A stretch of DNA of 64,000 nt from Desulfotalea sp. (GTDB taxonomy: Bacteria; Desulfobacterota; Desulfobulbia; Desulfobulbales; Desulfocapsaceae): positions 1 through 64,000 of the forward strand of contig NVXR01000006.1 of assembly GCA_002733995.1 (NCBI GenBank), written 5' to 3'. Of this stretch, positions 46,863 to 58,555 are shown in pieces. The position numbers and the translations under genes were made by a program. The notes under the pieces are model-generated. The model was given only the letters and a program-made list of their open reading frames with translations. It ran no database searches and had not been told where the DNA came from. Within the stretch, counting starts at the first letter, position 1; each line of letters begins with the position of its first letter.

Positions 46863-48848
46863 ATGATGGAATACACCAGGGAGATTTATTGGAATGTTGG
46901 CCACGGAGTATGGACTCTGCTTCCTATGTATCTGTTGGCTATCTTTGGTATTGGTTTGTTGGTGAAAGGCTTTTATGCCCGTGTGAAAGTGTACCAGCAG
47001 GGACAGCCTCTTGTTCGCTGGGACCAACCGTGGAAAAGACTGAAACTGATGCTGCAAAATGTACTTTTGCAGAAAAAGGTAAGTCGGGTGATTTGGCCGG
47101 GCCTGTTGCACGGCCTGTTTTTTTGGGGTTTTGGTCTGCTTGTCATTGGAACTACACTTATTGTGCTCCAGGCGGATTTTACAGACCTGTTCTTCGACGT
47201 AAAATTTCTTACAGGAACCTTTTATAAGTTGTTTTCCATTGTTCTGGATGTCGCTGGTCTTGTTTGTATGGTGATGCTAGGAGGACTTTTGGTTCGCAGG
47301 TACTTTTTTGCACCTGCTGGTCTGGAGACAAAAAGCGATGATTCGATAATGCATGGACTGCTCTTTGCCATTCTAATCACAGGTTTTCTCATTGAAGGAG
47401 CCAGGATGGCGGCAACCGAAATGGGTACACCACTTGCCCCATGGTCCCCTATTGGTCTTCTGGTTGCAAAGGCGGTTATCCCGATGGGAGATGGTGGCGT
47501 GCTGGCCCTGCATAAGGTGACGTGGTGGTTTCATTTCCTCCTCGTCATTGGCTTTTTCATTCTTATACCCCTCACAAAATTCAGACACATTCTTACAACC
47601 AGTGCCAACTATTTCTTTGCTGATTTGGGGCCGAAAGGCAAATTGGTGACCCTTGATCTTGAAGATGAAGATGCCGAAAGCTTTGGTGTTTCAACTATTC
47701 AGGATATGACCTGGAAGGATATCTTCGATACAGACAGCTGCACGCTCTGTATGCGTTGCCAGGATCGTTGCCCTGCCTTTGCAACGGATAAGCCTCTCTC
47801 TCCAATGAAGCTTATTAGCCAACTTGGTGAGGTTGCTTTTAATACTCCGGATAGTCGGCTTATCGATATTATAGGTAAAGATGTTCTCTGGGCCTGTACC
47901 ACCTGTCGTGCCTGTCAGGAAATTTGTCCAGCAAGCATTGAACATGTGAATAAAATTGTTGATTTAAGACGGGCTATGGTGCTCATGGAAGGGGAGTTTC
48001 CTGGCGAAGAGGTGATGGCGGCCATGGAGGCAACGGAGGTCAATGGCAATCCTCTGGGAGTGGGTTACGCCGAACGTGGTGACTGGATTGCGGGTCTTGG
48101 AATAAAGACCCTGGCAGAAGATCCCGAGGTTGATATCCTCTTTTTTGTAGGTTGTTACGGCTCTTTTGATAAGAGAAATATTGCTGTTGCTAAAAGCTTT
48201 GTCAAACTCTGTCAGGCGGCTGGGGTAAAAGTTGGCATCCTTGGTAAAGAGGAAAAATGTTGCGGTGAACCCATGCGGAAGATGGGTAACGAATATCTGT
48301 ATCAAACCTTGGCCAGTGAGAATGTTGAGACCATTAAGGGCTACGGAGTACAGAAGATCGTCACAACCTGCCCACACTGTTTCAATACCCTCGAAAAAGA
48401 TTACAGGGACCTCGGCCTTGAGATGGAAATTGTCTCCTATGTCGTGTTCCTTGAGCAGCTTATTGTCGAGGGGCGTCTTCGTATTCAGGCCGAGGATATC
48501 TCCTGCACCTATCATGACTCTTGTTACCTTGGTCGTCACAACGACATTTATGAGGCGCCAAGGAAATTGATTGAAGCGGCAGGCGGGCAGCTCGTTGAGA
48601 TGGAGAGAAACAGGGATGAGGCTTTTTGTTGTAGTGCCGGTGGTGGCCGAATCCTTGCTGAAGAAAATATTGGTGAGAGAATCAATATACGGCGGGTTCA
48701 GATGGCCGCCGGGACAGGTACAGATGTGCTGATTTCTAACTGTCCATTTTGTTTGACGATGTTTGAAGATGGTGTGAAAGGTGCCGAGCTTGAAGGTGTA
48801 ATGAAGCCCCGGGATATTGCGGAAATTTTGGCTGAAAGAATTGTATAA
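46863..48848 (+). CDS. membrane FeS oxidoreductase, HdrD/DUF224-like (ETF:(methyl)menaquinone oxidoreductase-type)
   Basis: N-terminal membrane cytochrome-like domain, CTLCMRCQDRCPAF and CTTCRACQEICPA ferredoxin motifs, two CCG domains (EEKCCGEPMRKMG, CTYHDSCYLGRHNDIYEAPRKLI...CCSAGGG); directly upstream of etfBA. Confidence 0.88.
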   Translation: MMEYTREIYWNVGHGVWTLLPMYLLAIFGIGLLVKGFYARVKVYQQGQPLVRWDQPWKRLKLMLQNVLLQKKVSRVIWPGLLHGLFFWGFGLLVIGTTLIVLQADFTDLFFDVKFLTGTFYKLFSIVLDVAGLVCMVMLGGLLVRRYFFAPAGLETKSDDSIMHGLLFAILITGFLIEGARMAATEMGTPLAPWSPIGLLVAKAVIPMGDGGVLALHKVTWWFHFLLVIGFFILIPLTKFRHILTTSANYFFADLGPKGKLVTLDLEDEDAESFGVSTIQDMTWKDIFDTDSCTLCMRCQDRCPAFATDKPLSPMKLISQLGEVAFNTPDSRLIDIIGKDVLWACTTCRACQEICPASIEHVNKIVDLRRAMVLMEGEFPGEEVMAAMEATEVNGNPLGVGYAERGDWIAGLGIKTLAEDPEVDILFFVGCYGSFDKRNIAVAKSFVKLCQAAGVKVGILGKEEKCCGEPMRKMGNEYLYQTLASENVETIKGYGVQKIVTTCPHCFNTLEKDYRDLGLEMEIVSYVVFLEQLIVEGRLRIQAEDISCTYHDSCYLGRHNDIYEAPRKLIEAAGGQLVEMERNRDEAFCCSAGGGRILAEENIGERINIRRVQMAAGTGTDVLISNCPFCLTMFEDGVKGAELEGVMKPRDIAEILAERIV

Positions 48849-48889
48849 GAAAAATATTTTAACTCACCCCTAAAAATCGGAGGGATAAG

Positions 48890-49663
48890 ATGAAAATACT
48901 TGTATGTATCAAACAGGTTCCTGACATGGAATCTAAGTTTAAGGTCGATGAAAGTGGGACTTGGTACGCAAAGACAGATTTAGCCTGGCGGATGAATGAG
49001 TATGATGAATATGCCGTTGAGCAGGCTGTCCAGCTAAAAGAACAATGTAAAGAGGGTGATATCACGGTTCTTTGTATTGGCTCAGATCAGGTGAAAGAGA
49101 CCATGAAAAAGTCGCTGGCAATGGGCTGTGATCGTGGTGCGCATATCAAAGATGATGAGGCCTCAGGGAAAGAGCCATTTGAAATTGCAGGTGTCATTGC
49201 TGAATTCGCAAAAGATAAGGACTTTGAACTTATTTTTACAGGTATGCAATCCCAAGATCGTGGTAGTGGCCAGGTGGGTATCCTGGTAGGTGAAATGCTT
49301 GGGATCCCCAGTGTCTCGACGGTGGTGGAGTTTTCCTATGAAGGCGGCACTCTTGATTTAAAACGTGAACTTGAGGGCGGGATCAAGGCCTGTGTGAAGG
49401 TATCCTCTCCGGCTGTCATTACCTGTCAACTTGGTCTTAATACCCCCCGTTATCCAACCTTGCCAAATATTATGAAAGCCAAGAAGAAAGAGCTGCTTTC
49501 GATTGATATTGGTGACCTTTTAAGAGTAGAGCCCCGTCAGGAGACCATGAAGATGTATTTTCCTGAGAAGAAAGGTGGCGGTCTTGTTCTAGAGGGTGAA
49601 GCGGCGGACCTTGCTGATCAGCTTATCAAAATACTTAAAGAAAAAACCGGCGTTCTGGCCTAG
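48890..49663 (+). CDS. etfB: electron transfer flavoprotein beta subunit
   Basis: MKILVCIKQVPDMESKFKVDE ... NEYDEYAVEQAVQLKE ... GMQSQDRGSGQVGILVGEMLGIPSVSTV. Confidence 0.96.
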   Translation: MKILVCIKQVPDMESKFKVDESGTWYAKTDLAWRMNEYDEYAVEQAVQLKEQCKEGDITVLCIGSDQVKETMKKSLAMGCDRGAHIKDDEASGKEPFEIAGVIAEFAKDKDFELIFTGMQSQDRGSGQVGILVGEMLGIPSVSTVVEFSYEGGTLDLKRELEGGIKACVKVSSPAVITCQLGLNTPRYPTLPNIMKAKKKELLSIDIGDLLRVEPRQETMKMYFPEKKGGGLVLEGEAADLADQLIKILKEKTGVLA

Positions 49664-49674
49664 GGGGAGACACA

Positions 49675-50592
49675 ATGAAACTATTACTTATTGCAGAAAG
49701 TAGAGAAGGAAAACTTCTGGGCGGTAGCTACGAACTTATGGCTTTTGCCCAGGAGCTCGGAGCAGAAACAGCGATGTTTCTTGTGGGAAGTGAAGCTGAC
49801 CTCCCCAAGTACGATGGAACTCTTTATCTTGCAGATGTGGCTGATGCTGGAGAATATAATCCAGAGGCACACAGGGCTCTTATCCTTGATGTTATCGATA
49901 AGGAAAAGCCTGATAGCGTGGTCTTCTGTCATTCCTCATATGGGTGGGATCTTGCACCTCGACTCGCCTATACTCTTAAAGCTGCACAGATTTCAGAAGT
50001 GGTTGGTGTGGCAGATGGAAACATGGTTGTGCCTGTCTGTAATTCTAAACTCCGCCGCGAGGTCAAAGCCGGGACAGCGCAAACAGTTATCACCTTGCAG
50101 AATGGTGCCTTTGGGCTGGCTGAGGATCCTGCTGGAACGCCTACGGTTGAAAAAATAAGCGGTGGGACCGGGACTGTTATTGAGTTTTCTGGTTTTGAGC
50201 TGGCAGAGGCGGGCGGGGTAGATCTCGCTAAGGCGCAGGTTATTGTTAGTGCTGGACGGGGTATTGGCAAGCCCGAAAATGTCGCTCTGATTGAAGGGCT
50301 GGCTAAGGCCCTTGGTGGTGAATATGGAGCCAGCAGGCCAGTTGTAGATTCAGACTGGGTAGAGCACAATCGCCAGGTAGGTACAACGGGTCAGACGGTT
50401 ACCCCTAAGCTGTATGTGGCATGCGGTATTTCTGGAGCCATACAGCATTTGGCTGGTATGAAGAAATCTGAGTTTATCGTTGCGGTAAACACCGACAAGG
50501 ATGCCCCCATCGGTGAGGTTGCGGATGTTCTGGTTGTTGCTGACCTAAAACAGTTCGTGCCTGTTTTGACTGAAAAAATTCAAGCGCTATAG
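49675..50592 (+). CDS. etfA: electron transfer flavoprotein alpha subunit
   Basis: VIVSAGRGIGKPENVALIEGLAKALGGEYGASRPVVDSDWVEHNRQVGTTGQTVTPKLYVACGISGAIQHLAGM. Confidence 0.97.
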   Translation: MKLLLIAESREGKLLGGSYELMAFAQELGAETAMFLVGSEADLPKYDGTLYLADVADAGEYNPEAHRALILDVIDKEKPDSVVFCHSSYGWDLAPRLAYTLKAAQISEVVGVADGNMVVPVCNSKLRREVKAGTAQTVITLQNGAFGLAEDPAGTPTVEKISGGTGTVIEFSGFELAEAGGVDLAKAQVIVSAGRGIGKPENVALIEGLAKALGGEYGASRPVVDSDWVEHNRQVGTTGQTVTPKLYVACGISGAIQHLAGMKKSEFIVAVNTDKDAPIGEVADVLVVADLKQFVPVLTEKIQAL

Positions 50593-50606
50593 AGGTGGAA
50601 AGCACT

Positions 50607-50918
50607 ATGGTTGAAGAAATCTTTGCAAATCTAAGTAGATCATTTGTAGAAGGTGCTGTGAAAAAACCAATGTCTTTTTATTTTTCTTTGGGCGATACTA
50701 AAAAGACGGTGCAACTGACTGCCGAGTCTTGCATCGTTAGTGACGGTAGGGTGGTCGAGTCTGCTGATTGTGTGTGCAAAACCAGCCCAGAATTTTTTAT
50801 CAAAATATGGGATGAAGGTTATCGGCCGGGGCTAAAAGATTTTTTATCCGGAACAATTAAATCAAATAACCCTAACGCATTGCAGGATTTTCTTAATGGT
50901 TTTGGCAAGGGCCCCTGA
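50607..50918 (+). CDS. SCP2 sterol-carrier-domain-like protein
   Basis: FYFSLGDTKKTVQLTAESCIVSDGRVVESADCVCKTSPEFFIKIWDEGYRPGLKDFLSGTIKSNNPNALQDFLNGF. Confidence 0.75.
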   Translation: MVEEIFANLSRSFVEGAVKKPMSFYFSLGDTKKTVQLTAESCIVSDGRVVESADCVCKTSPEFFIKIWDEGYRPGLKDFLSGTIKSNNPNALQDFLNGFGKGP

Positions 50919-50991
50919 TTTCTTTGGTTGTACAGTGTAAGGGGAAGCTCAAAACACGATATCTTTTTTAGTTTAAAAGGCAGAGGCATGC

Positions 50992-51396
50992 ATGGAATAT
51001 TTAACAGAGATAAAGGTGAGAGGGTATCACGCCGACTTTTATGGTCATGTGAACAATGCAAGGTATCTAGAGTTTTTTGAGGAAGATCGTTGGGCGCATC
51101 TGGAATCGAAAATTGATTTACGAAAATGGGCTGCCGAGGGCATTATTTTTCTTGTGGTGAACGTTAATGTTAATTACAGGCGCTCTGTGCCCGTTGGAGA
51201 AACTCTGCTTATCTCGACTGATATTGCAGAAATTGGAAGTAGAAGTGTTGTCTTAAAGCAGGAAATTTTGTTTAAGAACAGTAAGCAGGTCGCAGCTGAT
51301 GCCCTTATTACCTTTGTTGTCACTGGCAAGAGTGGAAAAGTATTAACAATGGAAGGGGACATTCGTAAAGAGATCGAGAAGTTGAGATCTTCGTAA
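50992..51396 (+). CDS. acyl-CoA thioesterase (4HBT/YbgC-like)
   Basis: EIKVRGYHADFYGHVNNARYLEFFEEDRWAHLES; hotdog-fold signature. Confidence 0.9.
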   Translation: MEYLTEIKVRGYHADFYGHVNNARYLEFFEEDRWAHLESKIDLRKWAAEGIIFLVVNVNVNYRRSVPVGETLLISTDIAEIGSRSVVLKQEILFKNSKQVAADALITFVVTGKSGKVLTMEGDIRKEIEKLRSS

Positions 51397-51688
51397 ACCA
51401 CCTTTTAAGCAGGAAGGGTGTTGGTCCTTTTCGACAGAGAAAATCTTCTGAAACCACTACGGGCACACGGTGTAAGTTGTTTCTATAGTTGACATATATT
51501 AGGTTTATGTATTAGACAGCGTATGTCCTTTGTAGGGGCGCTACCAGTAGTCTTCATTTGTGTGAAAAACTATAAAGTAGTCGGAGGGTTTCTGTGTCTA
51601 ACATATTTTTTTGATATGGAAACTTAAGGGTGTTCGCCGGTTGTTCGGGCGGATACGAAGAACTTCTTATTACTGAGGGGAGAAAAGT

Positions 51689-52909
51689 TTGAAGAAAAAA
51701 ATTTCTGTATTGGCACTAGCATCAATCTTTGTTGCTAGTTCTGCAATGGGGTCAGCTTGGCGTATTCCGGAAGAGTCTGTTGATTCAACGGCTAAGGTGG
51801 GCGCAAATATCGCATCTGCCACTAGGACTGACACCGCCTATTTCAACCCAGCCAAGATGTCATGGATGGATGATACCTGGCAGATTGAGGTAGATGCAAC
51901 CTATATCTATCTCTCTCCTATTAAATATGAAGACGGTAGAAATTCTTTTTATAGTAGTGAATCGGAAACCGAACATTTTCTCGTACCAACCGGATTTGTA
52001 GTGTCACCAGATTATAGTGGATTCCGTTTTGGTTTAGCGGTTGTGGCCCCGTATGGCCTGTCCAAGCGTTGGGAAGATCCTTTTGGAAAAGCTGTTGCTG
52101 GGGAATTTTCACTTGCGGTAATTGAAGTAAATCCAACTGTTTCTTACGCTATCAGTGATATGATTTCCGTCGCAGCGGGTCCTCGTATGCTCTATGCTAA
52201 AGCCACGATGGAAAACGATGCGAGTGGACTCGGTATTCCTCTTGGAACCAACATGGTAGGTGATACCATCGAGTGGGGCTGGAACGTTGCTGTTGCTGTA
52301 AAGCCCATGGACAAGCTCGACCTTGCAGTTACCTATCGTTCTAACGTCGATCTTAAGTTTGAAGACGATGCTAATCTCAATTTGATGGGTACTCTTTTAC
52401 CTAATTGGGACGCGGATGTTACAGTGCCTGCTCCTGCTGTTTTCGCGGTTTCTGTTGCCTATGATGTCTTAGAGAATCTCAACATTGAATTGACCTGGGA
52501 TAGAACATACTGGTCTCAATACGAAGTTCTTGATATTAATTATCATCCGAATATTCCAGGAAATCCTTTTGAAGTTCCAGTGGCTAGAGATTGGAATGAT
52601 ACTAACGCATACCGTATCGGTCTGACCTACGGTCTGAACGATGTGGTTACCCTGATGGCTGGATTTGGTTATGATGAAAATCCAATTCCAACAGACAAGG
52701 TAGATTTTTCCATTCCTGACTCTGATGCATGGCTCTACTCTGTTGGTATGCAGTATGCGGTAAATGAGAACCTCGATCTTGGTATTGCCTTTTTGTATGA
52801 CTACAAAGAGAGTCGAGATGTGAAGGGAAGTCCTACCGACAGAGTGTACGGTGAATTTACTGAAGCATCCGCATTGCTTGTATCTGTAGGTTTGAACTAC
52901 AAGTTTTAA
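51689..52909 (+). CDS. outer-membrane long-chain fatty acid transporter (FadL/OMPP1 family)
   Basis: Signal peptide, then GSAWRIPEESVDSTAKVGANIASATRTDTAYFNPAKMSWMDD; C-terminal aromatic SVGLNYKF. Probable TTG start after GAGGGGAG. Confidence 0.92.
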   Translation: MKKKISVLALASIFVASSAMGSAWRIPEESVDSTAKVGANIASATRTDTAYFNPAKMSWMDDTWQIEVDATYIYLSPIKYEDGRNSFYSSESETEHFLVPTGFVVSPDYSGFRFGLAVVAPYGLSKRWEDPFGKAVAGEFSLAVIEVNPTVSYAISDMISVAAGPRMLYAKATMENDASGLGIPLGTNMVGDTIEWGWNVAVAVKPMDKLDLAVTYRSNVDLKFEDDANLNLMGTLLPNWDADVTVPAPAVFAVSVAYDVLENLNIELTWDRTYWSQYEVLDINYHPNIPGNPFEVPVARDWNDTNAYRIGLTYGLNDVVTLMAGFGYDENPIPTDKVDFSIPDSDAWLYSVGMQYAVNENLDLGIAFLYDYKESRDVKGSPTDRVYGEFTEASALLVSVGLNYKF

Positions 52910-52931
52910 CTGTTGTAAATGCGAAGATAAG

Positions 52932-53078
52932 CTAGAAGGGTGTTTGCGAACGCCTTTTAGGTAAATTCTTCGTTATGTTCAATAGAAAAATATTCTCAAT
53001 ATTAAGTATATGACTGCGTTCGTTTTATTGGAAAGTCTTACATTTGCACAAGTTTCCAATTGGCGGACAGACTCCTAG
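52932..53078. mobile_element. MITE-like element, copy B (147 bp)
   Basis: CTAGAAGGGTGTTTGCGAACGCC ... TTGGCGGACAGACTCCTAG; similar length, ends and scattered internal identity to copy A. Confidence 0.6.
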
Positions 53079-53106
53079 GGTAAGTGGTGTCCTTGATAGT
53101 TCTAAG

Positions 53107-53143
53107 CCCCCCTGTTGCCTTTAGCAGCAGGGGGGTGCTGTTT
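53107..53143. terminator. strong hairpin terminator (possibly bidirectional)
   Basis: CCCCCCTGTTGC-CTTTA-GCAGCAGGGGGG, then TGCTGTTTT. Confidence 0.75.
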
Positions 53144-53159
53144 TAACGTCTTTAAAACC

Positions 53160-54029
53160 TTATAGGCCGCGCATATGCTCCGGTTTTAAATGGATTTTCC
53201 CTGCGAGTGCCTGTTTGATGAGTTGTAGTGTTTTTTCTTTATCTTTTGGCAATTCAGCCTGTATGGGAAGGTAGTTTGACGCATGGTTTGCATGGAAGAG
53301 ACCGTCAGAAAGCTCTGTCGCAGAGAACATGATAAAGAGCTCTTCGAGCATCTCCTCTGCGCCGAGAAGGATGAAGTTGCCCCGATCGAAATCATCACTA
53401 AGCGGGGTATTTGGAGTCAGCATAAGGCTGAGTGCACCAACGAATTCAGGATCAATTGCGCTGAGAACTTTGCCCGTCTCTTTCGCGTGTATGTGTGAGC
53501 GTGTAGTGCCCGCGATGCCAAGGAGAACTGTGATAGACAGCTTCATGCCCGCAGCACGAATCTTTTTGCCCATATCTGTCATTTGCTGGCTGGTCGCACC
53601 TTTATTGATGCTTTTGAGGGTGACATCGTCACCAGATTCAAGCCCCATATAAGCGATGGTAAGGCCAAGGTCGTAGAGTTGTTTAAGTTGTTCCTCACCC
53701 TTCATTTTGATAGATTTACTATTTGCGTAGATGCCAACTCTGGTGAGCCATGGGAGTTTTTTACGAATTTGTTCAAGGATTAGAACAAGCCGTTTCTGGG
53801 GGATGATTAAAGCGTCTCCGTCGCAAAGAAAGAGACGTTTCAGGCCGCGGTAGTTGGCTGCTGCAAAATCAATATCAGCCATGATTGTTTTGTCATCTTT
53901 GATGGAAAAACGCTCCTCTTTGTACATGCCGCAAAATGTGCATTTGTTATGGGAGCAGCCGGTAGTAACTTGTAGAAGTATTGAGTTGGCCTCACTGGGG
54001 GGCCTGAAGATATTACCCTGATAGTGCAT
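53160..54029 (-). CDS. radical SAM protein
   Basis: LLQVTTGCSHNKCTFCGMYKEERF (CxxxCxxC) and LTIAYMGLESGDDVTLKSINKG. Confidence 0.92.
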   Translation of the reverse strand: MHYQGNIFRPPSEANSILLQVTTGCSHNKCTFCGMYKEERFSIKDDKTIMADIDFAAANYRGLKRLFLCDGDALIIPQKRLVLILEQIRKKLPWLTRVGIYANSKSIKMKGEEQLKQLYDLGLTIAYMGLESGDDVTLKSINKGATSQQMTDMGKKIRAAGMKLSITVLLGIAGTTRSHIHAKETGKVLSAIDPEFVGALSLMLTPNTPLSDDFDRGNFILLGAEEMLEELFIMFSATELSDGLFHANHASNYLPIQAELPKDKEKTLQLIKQALAGKIHLKPEHMRGL

Positions 54030-54278
54030 AACCGATACCTTTTGTGAAGTTGAGAGTATGGAGAGAACACACTTATACCTATAGTATAACCCTTTGGTCC
54101 ACATTTCTCCTAAACATTGTGGCAATTTGCTTATGGGTATTGGGTTACAGTCTGTTTTGCAAACGACTGCTGATGCTAAAACTTGTTAGCTCGTTTTTGG
54201 GAAATATAAGAAATAAAGAGAAGTTCGCAATCGCTGACCTGAAAAACAATACAATGTTTATGAGAAATATGAAACTGA

Positions 54279-56354
<2,076 letters not shown>

Positions 56355-56477
56355 TCCGAGTTATTGATATTCGACGGGGGCTAGTTTTGCCTGTTGGCTA
56401 GTATCGGCAGTCACCGAAAAAACCTGCCCCTTCGTCGGCTGGACCCTTTTTTAGTACCATTCTTTTTGTACAATAAT

Positions 56478-57233
56478 TTACATGGGTTTGCTGTCTTTTA
56501 TCAGTTGAAAGATGGCAAGATTGGCAATGGTAAGGCCAAATATTCCTGTAATTGTCGGTAGGCTACCGAGGGTATTTCGTGCCCTGCCACGATCACTAAA
56601 AGGGGTTTCCCCCACCGTGGTGTCTTCTGTTGGTGGTGTATAGTCAAAGGTGACCTTTTCTGTAGAGTAGACGCAGCTAATGCCTCGACCGACCTCCCTT
56701 CTTCGTAATCTTTTGCGTATATGTCTTGCCAGTGGACAGTTTGAGGTATCGAAGACATCGCCACTGCGAATAAGTGTAGGATCGGTGCGAAGGGCAGCTC
56801 CCATTGAACTTATTGTAGGTATTTTCCGGACATAGGCCCCGTGGAGGAGCTGTATCTTAGGGTTGAGGGAGTCTATGGCGTCGATGAGCAGGTCAGGTGT
56901 TGGTTGCAGAATTTCATCAAGAGTTTCTTCACTGGCAAAGAGGGGTAGGGCTTCGACTGTACAATGGGGATTGATATCGTAAAGTCTTTCCCTGAGTACT
57001 TCAGCTTTAGATCTGCCGACGGTTGAATCCAGTGCAATGATTTGTCTGTTGATATTGCTGGTTTGGATGGTGTCAAAGTCTACAATGCGTAAATGTTGTA
57101 GTCCTGCCCTTGCGAGGCCTTCCAATACATAGCCTCCCACAGCTCCCAGTCCCACAACGGTAACTCTTTTAGACTGGAGAGATTGAAAGCTATTCGTACC
57201 TAAAAGTTGTTCTGTTCTCCTGAATCGATCCAT
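56478..57233 (-). CDS. tcdA: ThiF/TcdA-type E1-like tRNA threonylcarbamoyladenosine dehydratase
   Basis: MDRFRRTEQLLGTNSFQSLQSKRVTVVGLGAVGGYVLEGLARAGLQHLRIVDFDTIQTSNINRQI. Confidence 0.88.
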   Translation of the reverse strand: MDRFRRTEQLLGTNSFQSLQSKRVTVVGLGAVGGYVLEGLARAGLQHLRIVDFDTIQTSNINRQIIALDSTVGRSKAEVLRERLYDINPHCTVEALPLFASEETLDEILQPTPDLLIDAIDSLNPKIQLLHGAYVRKIPTISSMGAALRTDPTLIRSGDVFDTSNCPLARHIRKRLRRREVGRGISCVYSTEKVTFDYTPPTEDTTVGETPFSDRGRARNTLGSLPTITGIFGLTIANLAIFQLIKDSKPM

Positions 57234-57345
57234 ATGTTTACTGCTACCTCCTATCCTTTTTTCTTTAAATGTGCTAAATACGCGGTTTTTTCCTCCGCAA
57301 TTTTGCGGCAAATAACAGTATAGCGTATTTAGACAGAGATTTTGT

Positions 57346-57744
57346 ATGTTAAAAATTCCTACAGTTGCAGCAAATGTCGATGATCTGGCCACCTGGTCAA
57401 AATATAAAAAGAAAATGTGCGATTATTGCAAAGGAACCTGTTGCAGTCTGCCCGTTGAAGTGAAGCCGGTAGATCTTGTGAGGATGGGGGCGATAGATGC
57501 CTTCGAACTTGAAGAAAACATGAAGGGTATTTTTAAGCGTCTGAGTAAGCAGAAAATAGTGGAGCACTTCCACGCCAAAACTACAACTTTTACCCTCGCC
57601 CGCATGGCAAATGGAGACTGCTTGTACCTCGATAGCAGTAGCAGGCGCTGTAGCATCTATGAGAAGAGGCCGGACACCTGTAGAAACCATCCTCGGATTG
57701 GCCCCCGTGCCGGATATTGTGCTTTCATTGCCAAGAAACCTTAG
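57346..57744 (+). CDS. YkgJ-family cysteine cluster protein
   Basis: CDYCKGTCCSLPVEVKPVDLVRMG ... CLYLDSSSRRCSIYEKRPDTCRNHP. Confidence 0.88.
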   Translation: MLKIPTVAANVDDLATWSKYKKKMCDYCKGTCCSLPVEVKPVDLVRMGAIDAFELEENMKGIFKRLSKQKIVEHFHAKTTTFTLARMANGDCLYLDSSSRRCSIYEKRPDTCRNHPRIGPRAGYCAFIAKKP

Positions 57745-57798
57745 TCCGTAGCACGCGCACTGATACGTCGATTCGTCATGGTTCAATTGCTACGCTGT

Positions 57799-58329
57799 TT
57801 ATTTGCGGATAGGTTTTTTGGGGGAAAGAATCTGTTTTTCCGGGCGTATATAAAAGCGGTAATATCCTATAACGTTGGAGCTTATGAAGACGATTTCAAG
57901 GATGACCGCTCCGGGGGAGCCAGCAAGAAAATTATGCACAATCCAGAGGCAGGTCGCGACAAACATCAATTGGCGTAATTGTCTATCTACTTTGCAAAAG
58001 GATGCTAGGGTTCCAAAGGTACTTCCCCCGCAACCGAGGATGGAAAGTACACCCTCATAGGTGGCAAATGATACTATCCAGGTGAGCACAATGAAAAAAT
58101 ACATGAACACTTTGGATGTTGAAAAGATAGAGGTTGCAAAGCGCATTGCCGCTATAAGGCCAAGGGCCGAAGCCGTCCAGTGATCCAGAAGCATAAAATG
58201 GCAGGATATTAGTAAGGCGGAAACTAAAAGACAGCTGACAATTTGTTTTCGGTTCTTGAATTGGAAAGAAAGAATATCAGAACAAAGAGCGAGCCCTACA
58301 AGGAGCTGTGATAGTGCAAATGATGACAT
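57799..58329 (-). CDS. YgjV-like membrane protein
   Basis: Small multi-TM protein MSSFALSQLLVGLALCSDILSFQFKNRKQIVSCLLVSALLISCHFMLLDHWTASALGLIAAMRF. Start trimmed to the internal ATG because the upstream 20 codons lie in MITE copy C. Confidence 0.7.
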   Translation of the reverse strand: MSSFALSQLLVGLALCSDILSFQFKNRKQIVSCLLVSALLISCHFMLLDHWTASALGLIAAMRFATSIFSTSKVFMYFFIVLTWIVSFATYEGVLSILGCGGSTFGTLASFCKVDRQLRQLMFVATCLWIVHNFLAGSPGAVILEIVFISSNVIGYYRFYIRPEKQILSPKKPIRK

Positions 58330-58337
58330 GGGCGAGC

Positions 58338-58484
58338 CTAGAAATTGTTCCGGAATTGGCCCTGTGCCCAAACTCTTTGGCATGTACAAAAAAGAATGTT
58401 TTCTGTATCACCTCTATAGCTGCGTTTATTGTGTGAAAATTTTTTAATGTTGACCAAAATTTCTCTTCTCGAACAGCCTCCTAA
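58338..58484. mobile_element. MITE-like element, copy C (147 bp)
   Basis: CTAGAAATTGTTCCGGAATTGGCCC ... CTTCTCGAACAGCCTCCTAA; right end matches copy A (ACAGCCTCCTA) and the left interior shares GCCCAAACTYT. Confidence 0.6.
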
Positions 58485-58555
58485 GTAAAATTAAACGCTA
58501 TTAATAACTAAATTATACACCCTCCATACTTTTTCGTCTATGGGCTAAGTGAAGC

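Noticed and set aside
47964-48539. 191-aa minus-strand ORF
   Set aside because: Antisense to the EMO-type FeS gene, which has intact conserved motifs.
58330-58389. N-terminal extension MYMPKSLGTGPIPEQFLGSP of the YgjV-like ORF
   Set aside because: Most of it is encoded within MITE copy C; treated as an artefact of ORF calling.
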